Source: a virus
IMG/VR virus record: IMGVR_UViG_3300037587_000037
Span: 1-20,910 of that record
Length of the DNA stretch: 20,910 nucleotides
Strand: one strand, 5' to 3'
Of the stretch, positions 16,401-20,910 are shown one piece after another. Each line of letters starts with the position of its first letter. The first letter of the stretch is position 1. Both the position numbers and the translations under genes were made by a program. Under the pieces are notes generated by a model that saw only the letters and a list, made by a program, of their open reading frames with translations, made no database searches and was not told where the DNA came from.

Positions 16401-16542
16401 GCCGGGTTCTGTAGTTACAGGACTTGATGGTGCTACACCAAATAGTCTGTCTAGTATTAAGATCACTAACATCCTAGACAATGCGAACTTTGATCAGGTA
16501 CAGGCACATGTACAAGTATTCGGTGGTAAGGAGATTCTATAA
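13402..16542 (+). CDS. Tail fibre 2, large modular receptor-binding fibre
   Basis: This encodes 1046 residues from a TTG start behind GGAGGA (13389-13394). Residues 1-140 are a homologue of the fibre 1 N-terminal module (DLYHTRQGPTDKSLSG, FVKWSNQDFY). Residues about 165-495 resemble DUF7483, with GYEGDGVVGHEIPHHLGVPP and a paired GISKVGKYIGTGATGNNVFC segment. Residues about 587-728 have a discoidin-like look (EVWKAFNKDD, IRASDD, FDVEGSDDGFAWTVIDS). Residues about 755-885 resemble a carbohydrate-binding module of the CBM4/9 kind (DFSQYPDGAFADGTGGWTVD). The last 110 residues contain GICTAWVSFDG and DSFNVADVVSLGVGNYQLIF, a recurrent fibre C-terminal domain. The fibre likely binds surface glycans. 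G+C rises from 38% at 13501-13740 to 52% at 13981-14220, by my count. Confidence 0.83.
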   Translation: MADRQLTDLPVSTGGQNTDLYHTRQGPTDKSLSGTLLKDFVKWSNQDFYTISAIDNYTAVVATETIGVTSYFDGMTINGIFGTSTGPSTIDVSGIGVKNIKTPAGTDVSAGEINGREILIFDAANDWFELATLPVAELPFNIPSRNAVMNQNPVSQGQSTRTGMSSTIYTGNGSTQSITTGVDMSTGSLGGFIWAKSRDTTQFHDLFDTVRGATNALSSNDTGIETLRGTDLTSFDAAGFSVGSGGRVNTNTEKYVAWSFQTNQKFTGTTNRNKAYTAHYNSDMGFSIVGYEGDGVVGHEIPHHLGVPPELSIWKNRIDVSAWIIQGADIGDQAAGDRLLFDTGAVVNSATVKSIPSPTTISLDTSQSFNDAGDDIISYHFASKPGISKVGKYIGTGATGNNVFCGFRAGFVIFKNLTTAAEWVIVDNIRGDAFLFANVADAEVASDQLDFTDTGFVLKPTGTATNELNSEYLFLAFAETGTTGTTTFADYSFATTQDVLTIEQNSLISFAEGFNANGQVDTQEQVGSGVTVTLGAGFEDKKLYLFKDKAGSFATTEFRPLEGVTRDDADKWGEGSESDSILRTTAEHFDYESATGVALASAEESTFEVWKAFNKDDNNLSTSKWRVATTTTSTIQYKQDEKRILKSWRIRASDDADTIPRRFDVEGSDDGFAWTVIDSTYNASDFTDPGVGLWSALQSTSSNITAFLYHRLNITANHGDVTNTDITELEFNTILPSDHYLVEDGKMYAHLGPDLVPEGDFSQYPDGAFADGTGGWTVDANSTTTIASNEITIHRDAAGEADLQRNEALVADTEYQIEIDARGDSDSQIIVVFTGGTPSNITEFVTTQDIYTIGFNSNVATEITIICRPSTTIDEELIIKTLNLKSVAASDNSIERVYLAEVITNTDGEVTSFKNFPVAKTKGTDAEYQGNVKVHGEIENRGICTAWVSFDGIQNPPLIRDSFNVADVVSLGVGNYQLIFDVPMDNLAYSVSVTGTAAARPGSVVTGLDGATPNSLSSIKITNILDNANFDQVQAHVQVFGGKEIL

Positions 16543-16544
16543 TA

Positions 16545-16937
16545 ATGGCAATTGTATATATTGAAGAAGTGGGTGGGTCAATTCGGATCTGCTCCAAACA
16601 GGCTACTGCTGATGCTCTCGGTATTGAGAGTGCAGACTTAGACGTAAATGGTTTAACTCATCCAGCAAGTTGTTACACCTTGACGGCTGGAGTCATAACA
16701 ATGATTCAAGCTAATGCTGACACGTATGATGCAGATCTAGAACAGGTATGGTGCAAATCAGAACTAGCTTTTGCTGATATCCAAATCGCCTACTTGATTG
16801 ATGGGGATGTAAGACAGTCTCCACCACCGAGTGATTGGTATGCATACCGAAAGGACTTACGGAATCGTGTGACAGGTGGTCTTATTATCGGTGATCCCAC
16901 TAATGCAGGTCGTCCACCGCGTCCAGTAATTACTTAA
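16545..16937 (+). CDS. Small probable tail fibre assembly protein
   Basis: This encodes 130 residues, immediately after the second fibre, with the fibre stop two bases upstream and AAGGAG at 16528-16533. The second half contains ADIQIAYLIDGDVRQ followed by PPPSDWYAYRKDLRNRV. The W-x-x-Y-R-x-x-L-R pattern resembles the C-terminus of phage tail assembly chaperones that follow fibre genes (Phage_tail_APC type). The N-terminal half, with EEVGGSIRICSKQATADALG, is unrecognised. I infer help with fibre folding or attachment from position and this motif; a minor fibre component is the alternative. No membrane segment or signal peptide is present. Confidence 0.55.
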   Translation: MAIVYIEEVGGSIRICSKQATADALGIESADLDVNGLTHPASCYTLTAGVITMIQANADTYDADLEQVWCKSELAFADIQIAYLIDGDVRQSPPPSDWYAYRKDLRNRVTGGLIIGDPTNAGRPPRPVIT

Positions 16938-17026
16938 CCATTAAAAGGAATTTCTAACGGGTAAGGACACCCATCTATCTCATTCTTAATAAGGAAATAC
17001 GATAGTGAATATAGTAGGAGGAATAC

Positions 17027-17362
17027 ATGCCACCACTTGATGATTTACTCGGTTGGTTTTTTAAACTAATGATAGCAGGTGTCTTGTCTTTCTTTTGGTG
17101 GGGGAAGAAAGAGGATAAAAAACTCTTAGATGCCCATACAAAAGAAATCGTTAGATTAGAATCACTAGCAGTTACTGAAGATAAAGTTAGAGAGATTGTT
17201 ACGGAAGTAACAACAACAGCTGTATCCCCAATGTCCGATATGTTAACTGAGATTAAAAAACTAGTGACGGATAACACGGATATATCTAAACAGCTTCAAA
17301 TTAAAATGGCTGCACAAGAAGGGTATCAAAGGGCTATTAAAGATCTACATGCAAACCAGTAA
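17027..17362 (+). CDS. Small membrane protein, N-terminal TM plus coiled coil (lysis candidate)
   Basis: This encodes 111 residues. Residues 9-26 (LGWFFKLMIAGVLSFFWW) form one membrane segment. The rest (from about residue 28) is a charged helical stretch with regular hydrophobic spacing, likely a coiled coil, containing HTKEIVRLESL and KVREIVTEVT. No cysteine or lipobox for a spanin is visible. Its place in the block leading to the holin suggests a lysis function (accessory holin, antiholin or inner-membrane spanin-like), but I do not recognise a family. GGAGGA (17017-17022) precedes the ATG; the 89-base upstream gap holds no obvious promoter. The next gene begins after 11 bases. Confidence 0.6.
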   Translation: MPPLDDLLGWFFKLMIAGVLSFFWWGKKEDKKLLDAHTKEIVRLESLAVTEDKVREIVTEVTTTAVSPMSDMLTEIKKLVTDNTDISKQLQIKMAAQEGYQRAIKDLHANQ

Positions 17363-17373
17363 GAGTGACACTT

Positions 17374-17820
17374 ATGGCATATATACTAACGTTACTATTC
17401 ATTTCTCCTTTTATCAATAAAAAAGAGTTTAGATGGTTCTTAGTTTTCTATGCCTTTGTTTTACTCACAGCTAAAGAACTACGTATACTTCTTGTGGAGT
17501 ATGGTTTTATATCAGATGGTAAAGACTTTTTTGAGTATTACTCTTTAGTCCAGATGATACTTATAATTGGATCAGCAATACTTTTAACTGGATGGCAAAA
17601 GATTGCTTCCATCTCCGTATACTTGGTTTTTTCTGCCTATAACATTTTAATCTATTGGTTCTGGGGTTTTGTTCCTTTACTTTACTATGATTGGATAAGT
17701 GCAGGAGTATTAATGGCCCAGACTTTTATACTGACATATCATGAACGGTCTATGAGTAAGAACCTAGCAATACTTACCGTAGCTTGGGTGATGTCAGTAA
17801 GTGCCTCACGATATATATAA
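17374..17820 (+). CDS. Polytopic membrane protein of unknown function
   Basis: This encodes 148 residues with about five hydrophobic segments, for example RWFLVFYAFVLLTA, LVQMILIIGSAILL, FWGFVPLLYY and ISAGVLMAQTFIL. No family is recognised. It is unusually Tyr/Phe/Trp-rich. I start at the ATG at 17374, with AAGAG at 17361-17365; a GTG nine bases upstream (17365) is possible but lies too near that site. It sits between a single-TM protein and a 3TM-type holin, which invites a lysis-related role (holin, antiholin) or a superinfection-exclusion role, both inference. Its end overlaps no gene; the next start is 19 bases on. Confidence 0.6.
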   Translation: MAYILTLLFISPFINKKEFRWFLVFYAFVLLTAKELRILLVEYGFISDGKDFFEYYSLVQMILIIGSAILLTGWQKIASISVYLVFSAYNILIYWFWGFVPLLYYDWISAGVLMAQTFILTYHERSMSKNLAILTVAWVMSVSASRYI

Positions 17821-17839
17821 TATTATAGGAGAAGAAATA

Positions 17840-18244
17840 ATGAGCATCTGGAACTTCTTAAGTGGGGCTATAAACCCCATCACAAAATTAGTGGATGAAC
17901 TTCACACTTCAGATGAAGAACGTTTAATTATCAAAGCTGAACTAGCTAAATTGCAAAACGACATCACAGAAAAGGTATTGGATTATGAATCTCAATTACT
18001 TGATTCAAAGACCAGTATCATTGTAGCAGAGGCTCAAGGTGCCAGTTGGCTTCAACGTAGTTGGCGTCCTATCACTATGCTGACCTTCTTACTCTTAGTG
18101 GTAATGGATACGTTCGGCTGGACAGCCTTCAGACTCTCTGAGGAGGCTTGGGTACTACTCCAGATAGGTCTGGGTGGGTACGTAGCAGGACGTACTGTAG
18201 AGAAGGTGACACCCGCTGTCGCTGACATGATTAAGAAACGATAA
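17840..18244 (+). CDS. Holin, GTA_holin_3TM-like
   Basis: This encodes 134 residues. The pattern NPITKLVDELHTSDEERL, followed by a helix, then ASWLQRSWRPITMLTFLLLV and a second hydrophobic segment WVLLQIGLGGYVAGRTVEK, matches the GTA_holin_3TM family ('holin of 3TMs, for gene-transfer release'), where S/T-W-x-x-x-x-W-R-P leads into the membrane segments. Two clear membrane segments are visible (about residues 78-95 and 102-118). Holins form the inner-membrane lesion that times lysis. I start at 17840 behind AGGAGA (17827-17832); an in-frame ATG at 17801 lies within the upstream gene and lacks a good site. A strong terminator follows. Confidence 0.82.
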   Translation: MSIWNFLSGAINPITKLVDELHTSDEERLIIKAELAKLQNDITEKVLDYESQLLDSKTSIIVAEAQGASWLQRSWRPITMLTFLLLVVMDTFGWTAFRLSEEAWVLLQIGLGGYVAGRTVEKVTPAVADMIKKR

Positions 18245-18261
18245 ACACAGCTTTCCTCCTC

Positions 18262-18293
18262 AACCCCCTTAACTTCGGTTTTGGGGGTTTTTT
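18262..18293 (+). terminator. Strong rho-independent terminator ending the tail/lysis operon
   Basis: AACCCCC (18262-18268) pairs with GGGGGTT (18283-18289); inside, AAC and GTT close a UUCG tetraloop (AACTTCGGTT, 18271-18280), with a two-base mismatch between the two stem parts. A run of T (18288-18293) follows. The UUCG loop is a well-known stabilised terminator loop. It separates the late operon from the promoter just downstream. Confidence 0.9.
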
Positions 18294-18294
18294 G

Positions 18295-18323
18295 TTGACT
18301 TCACATTATGGCTGGGTTAGGAT
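18295..18323 (+). promoter_or_regulatory. Sigma70-like promoter of the RNA ligase operon
   Basis: TTGACT (18295-18300) and TAGGAT (18318-18323) are separated by 17 bases. They match five of six and four of six consensus bases. The promoter lies directly behind the late-operon terminator and 51 bases ahead of the ATG at 18374. This indicates the downstream genes are transcribed by host RNA polymerase separately from the tail/lysis operon. Confidence 0.72.
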
Positions 18324-18334
18324 GGTGGCCTAAC
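18316..18334 (+). promoter_or_regulatory. Dyad overlapping the -10 box, possible operator or leader hairpin
   Basis: GTTAGG (18316-18321) and CCTAAC (18329-18334) form a perfect 6-bp inverted repeat with a 7-base centre. It overlaps the -10 hexamer and the expected transcription start near 18330, a position suited to a repressor operator. The protein, if any, is not identified. Confidence 0.4.
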
Positions 18335-18373
18335 TCAAGAGAGTAATCATATTAACCAAGGGAGAAATAAGAA

Positions 18374-18784
18374 ATGGCTATAGTTGAACAGAACATGTTT
18401 GTAATCCGAGACACAGTGAAGAACAAGATCATGGAAGGGGCCAAAGGTCAATTTGCATTTAGCACTAAGGGTCATGCTCGTAAGTCTCTTGTTCATACAG
18501 GTTGGTGGACACGCTACAAGAAGCTCACCACTGTACGTAAGTTGATGCCATTCGGTGATCAGAAGGTTGATGGACTTGAACAGATCATTGAACTGAGAGC
18601 AGCAGAAGACGCATTTAATCATGACCCAAATTTAACACAAGCTCTTAGAAACATCGAGAGTGAGATCAATACTTGGATACGTAATAAGGATTACCGTGAA
18701 GAGTTTAATAAGATTAAGTTTGACAAGCAGAAACGCTTTGCTGTAGAATTACTCACATCAGTTGAAACCAAGGAGATTACATAA
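18374..18784 (+). CDS. Unidentified 136-residue protein, first gene of the RNA ligase operon
   Basis: I do not recognise this protein. It is soluble-looking and basic in its first half, with KGQFAFSTKGHARKSLVHTG and WWTRYKKLTTVRKLMPFGD, and more acidic and helical in the second half (EQIIELRAAEDAFN, NIESEINTWIRNKDYREEFN). No catalytic motif is obvious. GGGAG (18360-18364) precedes the ATG, and its stop overlaps the RNA ligase start (TAATG), so translation is probably coupled. The early aromatic and basic residues would suit nucleic-acid or protein binding, but this is inference. Being the promoter-proximal gene, it should be the most strongly transcribed of the operon. Confidence 0.78.
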   Translation: MAIVEQNMFVIRDTVKNKIMEGAKGQFAFSTKGHARKSLVHTGWWTRYKKLTTVRKLMPFGDQKVDGLEQIIELRAAEDAFNHDPNLTQALRNIESEINTWIRNKDYREEFNKIKFDKQKRFAVELLTSVETKEIT

Positions 18785-19905
18785 TGTTGGAAGTTCAAAA
18801 GTTCTTGATGGGTGCTACGAGGGTTCAAAGCAATGAACGTGCTCTTGAATCTCTAAAGGAACAGACAGGTATCAAGGCAAGCATCTGGGAAGATAAACTC
18901 GTGGTGCTCAACTACTGTCAGATCGAGTCTAAGAAGACTTGTGCAATGGCTCAAGAGTGTCGTTCACTAGTTCTGGAACTTGGTTCTTGGAAGATTGTGT
19001 CTCGTTCCTTCAACCGTTTCTTCAACTACGGTGAAGAGCCTTGTCCTGCTATTGACATTCAATACATGACTGCATTCGAGAAGATGGATGGTTCATTGAT
19101 CGGACTGTTCGAATATGATGGTGAATGGATGTACCGTACACGTTCTGTCATCATGCCTGTCTCCGGTATCAATGGATGGGAAGTAACTTGGAAGAGCCAT
19201 ATTGAACAAGCTCTGGGCCACCTATACATGCTGAAGGGAGGTGAGGTAGTACTGAATCCTCGTTACACTTACATCATGGAAATGACTTCACCTGAGAATC
19301 GTGTAGTTACCAAGTATGCTAGTCCGTCACCACAGATGACGTTACTCGCTTCTCGACATAATGAGAAAGGTCACTACAATCCTCTTGATGTTAATGGTGG
19401 AGTAGCCCATCATCAGGGATGGGGAATGCCTAAGGCTTACTCCTTTGATACTATCTCAGACTGCCTGACAGCTGCCAAGGAGCTACGTGATCTACAGGAA
19501 GGCTATGTACTGTATGATCGTCATGGGGTGCCTGTGTGTAAGCTGAAGAACCCTGCTTACGTTGCTGCACATCATCTACGTGGTGAAGGTCTGAATCCTA
19601 AACGGATTAAAGACTTGATCATCATGAATGAGGTAAGCGAGTATCTGGCAATCTTCCCTGAGGATCGTAAGATGTTTGAGCCTTACATGGATGCATACCG
19701 TGATTTAGGGTTGGCATTATTCGAGTATCTTGATCTTTCTTACGATACCGACTTGACTCAGAAGGAATTTGCACTTAAGATTGCACACCTACCTTTCAAG
19801 GGTGTTCTGTTCACACTACGGAAAGATCGACTTGGTGTAACAGATGCTTGGAAGAAGTGCACAACCAATACCAAGTATCAACTAATTGATGGGATGATGA
19901 AATGA
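18784..19905 (+). CDS. rnlA: RNA ligase 1, T4 Rnl1-like
   Basis: This encodes 373 residues, near the 374 of T4 Rnl1. The nucleotidyltransferase motifs appear in order: motif I FEKMDGSL with the AMP-accepting lysine at about residue 100 (T4 uses K99); a preceding SRSFNRFFNYGE, as in Rnl1; motif III-like YTYIMEMTSPENRVV (161-175); motif IV EGYVLYD (239-245); motif V CKLKN (252-256). The C-terminal 100 residues are helical, as in T4 Rnl1, where this part helps bind tRNA. It seals 5'-phosphate and 3'-hydroxyl RNA ends using ATP; the known role is repair of tRNA cut by host anticodon nucleases such as PrrC. No polynucleotide kinase partner is in the window. Arginine codons are almost all CGN, and the ATG overlaps the upstream stop. 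Confidence 0.92.
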   Translation: MLEVQKFLMGATRVQSNERALESLKEQTGIKASIWEDKLVVLNYCQIESKKTCAMAQECRSLVLELGSWKIVSRSFNRFFNYGEEPCPAIDIQYMTAFEKMDGSLIGLFEYDGEWMYRTRSVIMPVSGINGWEVTWKSHIEQALGHLYMLKGGEVVLNPRYTYIMEMTSPENRVVTKYASPSPQMTLLASRHNEKGHYNPLDVNGGVAHHQGWGMPKAYSFDTISDCLTAAKELRDLQEGYVLYDRHGVPVCKLKNPAYVAAHHLRGEGLNPKRIKDLIIMNEVSEYLAIFPEDRKMFEPYMDAYRDLGLALFEYLDLSYDTDLTQKEFALKIAHLPFKGVLFTLRKDRLGVTDAWKKCTTNTKYQLIDGMMK

Positions 19906-20120
19906 TGGGTGTCACTCATAACTATTGGTGGTGTAGTTACAAATACTTCACTGCCGGTATTTCACATATGAGTGATGATCAACTTAATTACTTAAAGAAA
20001 TACACTGAAGAGGGTTTTGTAAAAGCTTTTACAGATCATGTAGGGGAACTCTATTTATTAAACAGAACACGTATCCGCGTCATAGACGCTGTAATCATTA
20101 TGATGGAGGATGGAGTATGA
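19902..20120 (+). CDS. Small unidentified protein
   Basis: This encodes 72 residues and starts at an ATG overlapping the RNA ligase stop (ATGA). It opens with an aromatic stretch (THNYWWCSYKYF), then a helical part, EEGFVKAFTDHVGELYLL. I recognise no family. Tight coupling to the ligase and the next gene supports a true gene. Function unknown; accessory or host-takeover peptides of this size are common in phage early regions. Confidence 0.6.
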   Translation: MMGVTHNYWWCSYKYFTAGISHMSDDQLNYLKKYTEEGFVKAFTDHVGELYLLNRTRIRVIDAVIIMMEDGV

Positions 20121-20362
20121 CTGACTTAACCAGATGGAATAAACTGAGTATAGGAACCCCCATTACGGGGTTCTGTGCTCACGGTATAGGCCATATTGAC
20201 AACATGCAGATTGTTGCTATAGGGTATGATTGGGCTGTACTCCGAGTAATTGATTCAGGTAGGATGGTTCCATGTATCTTAGAACCTGATGATACCTTCT
20301 TGATAGGTGAACATGAGTGGGATGAAAAGATCGGTTGTTACACATTCAAGGAGGCAACTTAA
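20117..20362 (+). CDS. Small unidentified protein
   Basis: This encodes 81 residues, translationally coupled by ATGA to the gene before it, with GGAGGATGGAG just upstream. It looks like a small beta-rich domain: IGTPITGFCAHGIGHID, then VAIGYDWAVLRVIDSG. Two cysteines and several histidines are present but not in a clear metal-binding pattern. I recognise no family. Its stop overlaps the next ATG (TAATG). Confidence 0.6.
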   Translation: MTDLTRWNKLSIGTPITGFCAHGIGHIDNMQIVAIGYDWAVLRVIDSGRMVPCILEPDDTFLIGEHEWDEKIGCYTFKEAT

Positions 20363-20583
20363 TGATCCTTAAGAAACGTAAATGGTTGATCACCTTCCGT
20401 AAACAAGGTATGATGGGGAACATGTATGCAACACATACTGTAGAGCAGAAGGCATGGACTGAGAAAGGGGCTGTAAAGACTGCTGTAAGGTCTAAAAAAC
20501 TTAAGGATATTCTTCAACGAATCTATGGTCTTGGACCAGAGGGTAGGATATACTTCTTGTACCTAATCGAGGAAATCACATGA
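20362..20583 (+). CDS. Small basic unidentified protein
   Basis: This encodes 73 residues and is basic, with KKRKWLITFRKQGMMG near the start and VRSKKLKDILQRIYGLG in a likely helix. I start at the ATG at 20362, which overlaps the previous TAA and has AAGGAGG at 20348-20354; an in-frame ATG at 20335 would extend it nine residues into the Shine-Dalgarno region and is less likely. No family recognised. Confidence 0.6.
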   Translation: MILKKRKWLITFRKQGMMGNMYATHTVEQKAWTEKGAVKTAVRSKKLKDILQRIYGLGPEGRIYFLYLIEEIT

Positions 20584-20789
20584 TGAGAGGAAACCTTAAC
20601 TTCTGGGATTACCTAGAGGTAACTACTGGACTCGACAGGGGTAAGTGTAAACGTATTGCACTGACAATAGAAAACTTCCCTGATCGGTCCACTGATGAAC
20701 TAGCCCCTATTTCAGGTTGTTCCTTCAGAGAGATTGTACTTGTGAAAAGGTATACTAGACAGTGGAAGGAGTGGTTAGTAAGAAGGTAG
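20580..20789 (+). CDS. Small protein with helix-turn-helix-like segment
   Basis: This encodes 69 residues, starting at an ATG overlapping the previous stop (ATGA); a second ATG three bases later is possible. Residues about 37-60, STDELAPISGCSFREIVLVK, have the spacing of a helix-turn-helix (a first helix, a Gly-x-Ser turn, then a recognition-helix-like stretch), and the C-terminus is basic (KRYTRQWKEWLVRR). A DNA-binding regulator is a reasonable guess but is weakly supported at this length. It is the last gene before a hairpin and a new TTGACT box. Confidence 0.55.
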   Translation: MMRGNLNFWDYLEVTTGLDRGKCKRIALTIENFPDRSTDELAPISGCSFREIVLVKRYTRQWKEWLVRR

Positions 20790-20849
20790 AGTCGTAAGAG
20801 TAGAGTAACAGGTACTTAATAGATACTTTATATAGACCTATAACCCCTT

Positions 20850-20868
20850 GGCTCCGCCTGCGGGGGCC
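20850..20868 (+). terminator. Weak hairpin, possible terminator
   Basis: GGCTCC (20850-20855) can pair with GGGGCC (20863-20868) across a 7-base loop, with one U-G pair. It lacks a directly following T run; the nearest T-rich stretch is at 20888-20892. It could end the small-gene operon, but support is limited to its G/C-rich stem in an A/T-rich gap. Confidence 0.35.
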
Positions 20869-20890
20869 GAGACAGCTTATCACACTATTT

Positions 20891-20896
20891 TTGACT
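20891..20896 (+). promoter_or_regulatory. TTGACT, possible -35 box of a promoter cut by the window edge
   Basis: TTGACT at 20891-20896 is identical to the -35 box of the RNA ligase operon promoter. A -10 at the same spacing would start four bases beyond the window end, so it cannot be confirmed. Confidence 0.3.
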
Positions 20897-20910
20897 GTCC
20901 ACAACTATTG

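Noticed and set aside
16938-17026. Gap with a GGGT...ACCC inverted repeat, considered as terminator or promoter
   Set aside because: The stem is only 4 bp (GGGT/ACCC), no T run follows, and no convincing -35/-10 pair is seen; the gap is likely an untranslated leader with GGAGGA for the next gene.
17801-17839. Upstream ATG that would lengthen the holin by 13 residues
   Set aside because: It overlaps the preceding gene and lacks a Shine-Dalgarno; AGGAGA fits the ATG at 17840, and the family N-terminus starts there.
18245-18373. Search for a tRNA or small RNA gene between the two operons
   Set aside because: The only structures are the terminator hairpin and the short dyad; there is no cloverleaf or CCA-type acceptor pattern.

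Overview
This window is phage DNA: the tail half of the late region of a contractile-tailed (myovirus-morphology) bacteriophage, followed by a lysis-type membrane cassette and a separately promoted block of small accessory genes around a T4-type RNA ligase 1. Every gene I can support lies on the + strand, genes are packed with TAATG or ATGA overlaps or gaps of a few bases, and Shine-Dalgarno sites of the AGGAGG type are common, which points to a bacterial and probably Gram-negative host. Base composition is roughly 40% G+C. The large fibre carries a central domain type I associate with phages of marine bacteria, so a marine gammaproteobacterial host is a reasonable guess, but no host-specific marker is visible.

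Region 1 (1-3422): the 3' end of an unidentified gene, a neck/tail terminator, the DUF3383-type sheath, the DUF3277-type tube, a rho-independent terminator, and the tail assembly chaperone gene. The chaperone gene has a predicted -1 programmed frameshift into a downstream reading frame (G/GT arrangement).

Region 2 (3432-11183): the tape measure protein, then a compact baseplate: Dit-like protein, Pam3-gp18-like plug, gp27-like hub, Gp138-type spike, gp25-like wedge protein, gpJ-like wedge protein and a DUF2612 (gpI-like) protein.

Region 3 (11185-16937): a small probable fibre adaptor, two tail fibres sharing a homologous N-terminal module of about 140 residues, and a small probable fibre assembly protein. 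Fibre 1 has nine 31-residue repeats and a collar/Gp10-C-like tip. Fibre 2 has DUF7483-like, discoidin-like, carbohydrate-binding-like and fibre C-terminal domains, and a sharp G+C rise inside it that suggests modular exchange.

Region 4 (17027-18293): three membrane proteins, the last a 3TM-type holin, closed by a strong UUCG-loop terminator. No endolysin or clear spanin pair is present.

Region 5 (18295-20910): a sigma70-like promoter overlapped by a dyad starts a second operon: an unidentified 136-residue protein, the Rnl1-type RNA ligase, and four very small overlapping genes, the last with a helix-turn-helix-like segment. A hairpin and another TTGACT box lie at the window edge.

The genes of regions 1-3 build and target the contractile tail, region 4 probably releases progeny, and region 5 probably handles host takeover or RNA repair. 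The strongest items for follow-up are the frameshift signal, the duplicated fibre N-terminus with its composition boundary, and the RNA-ligase operon with its uncharacterised partners.
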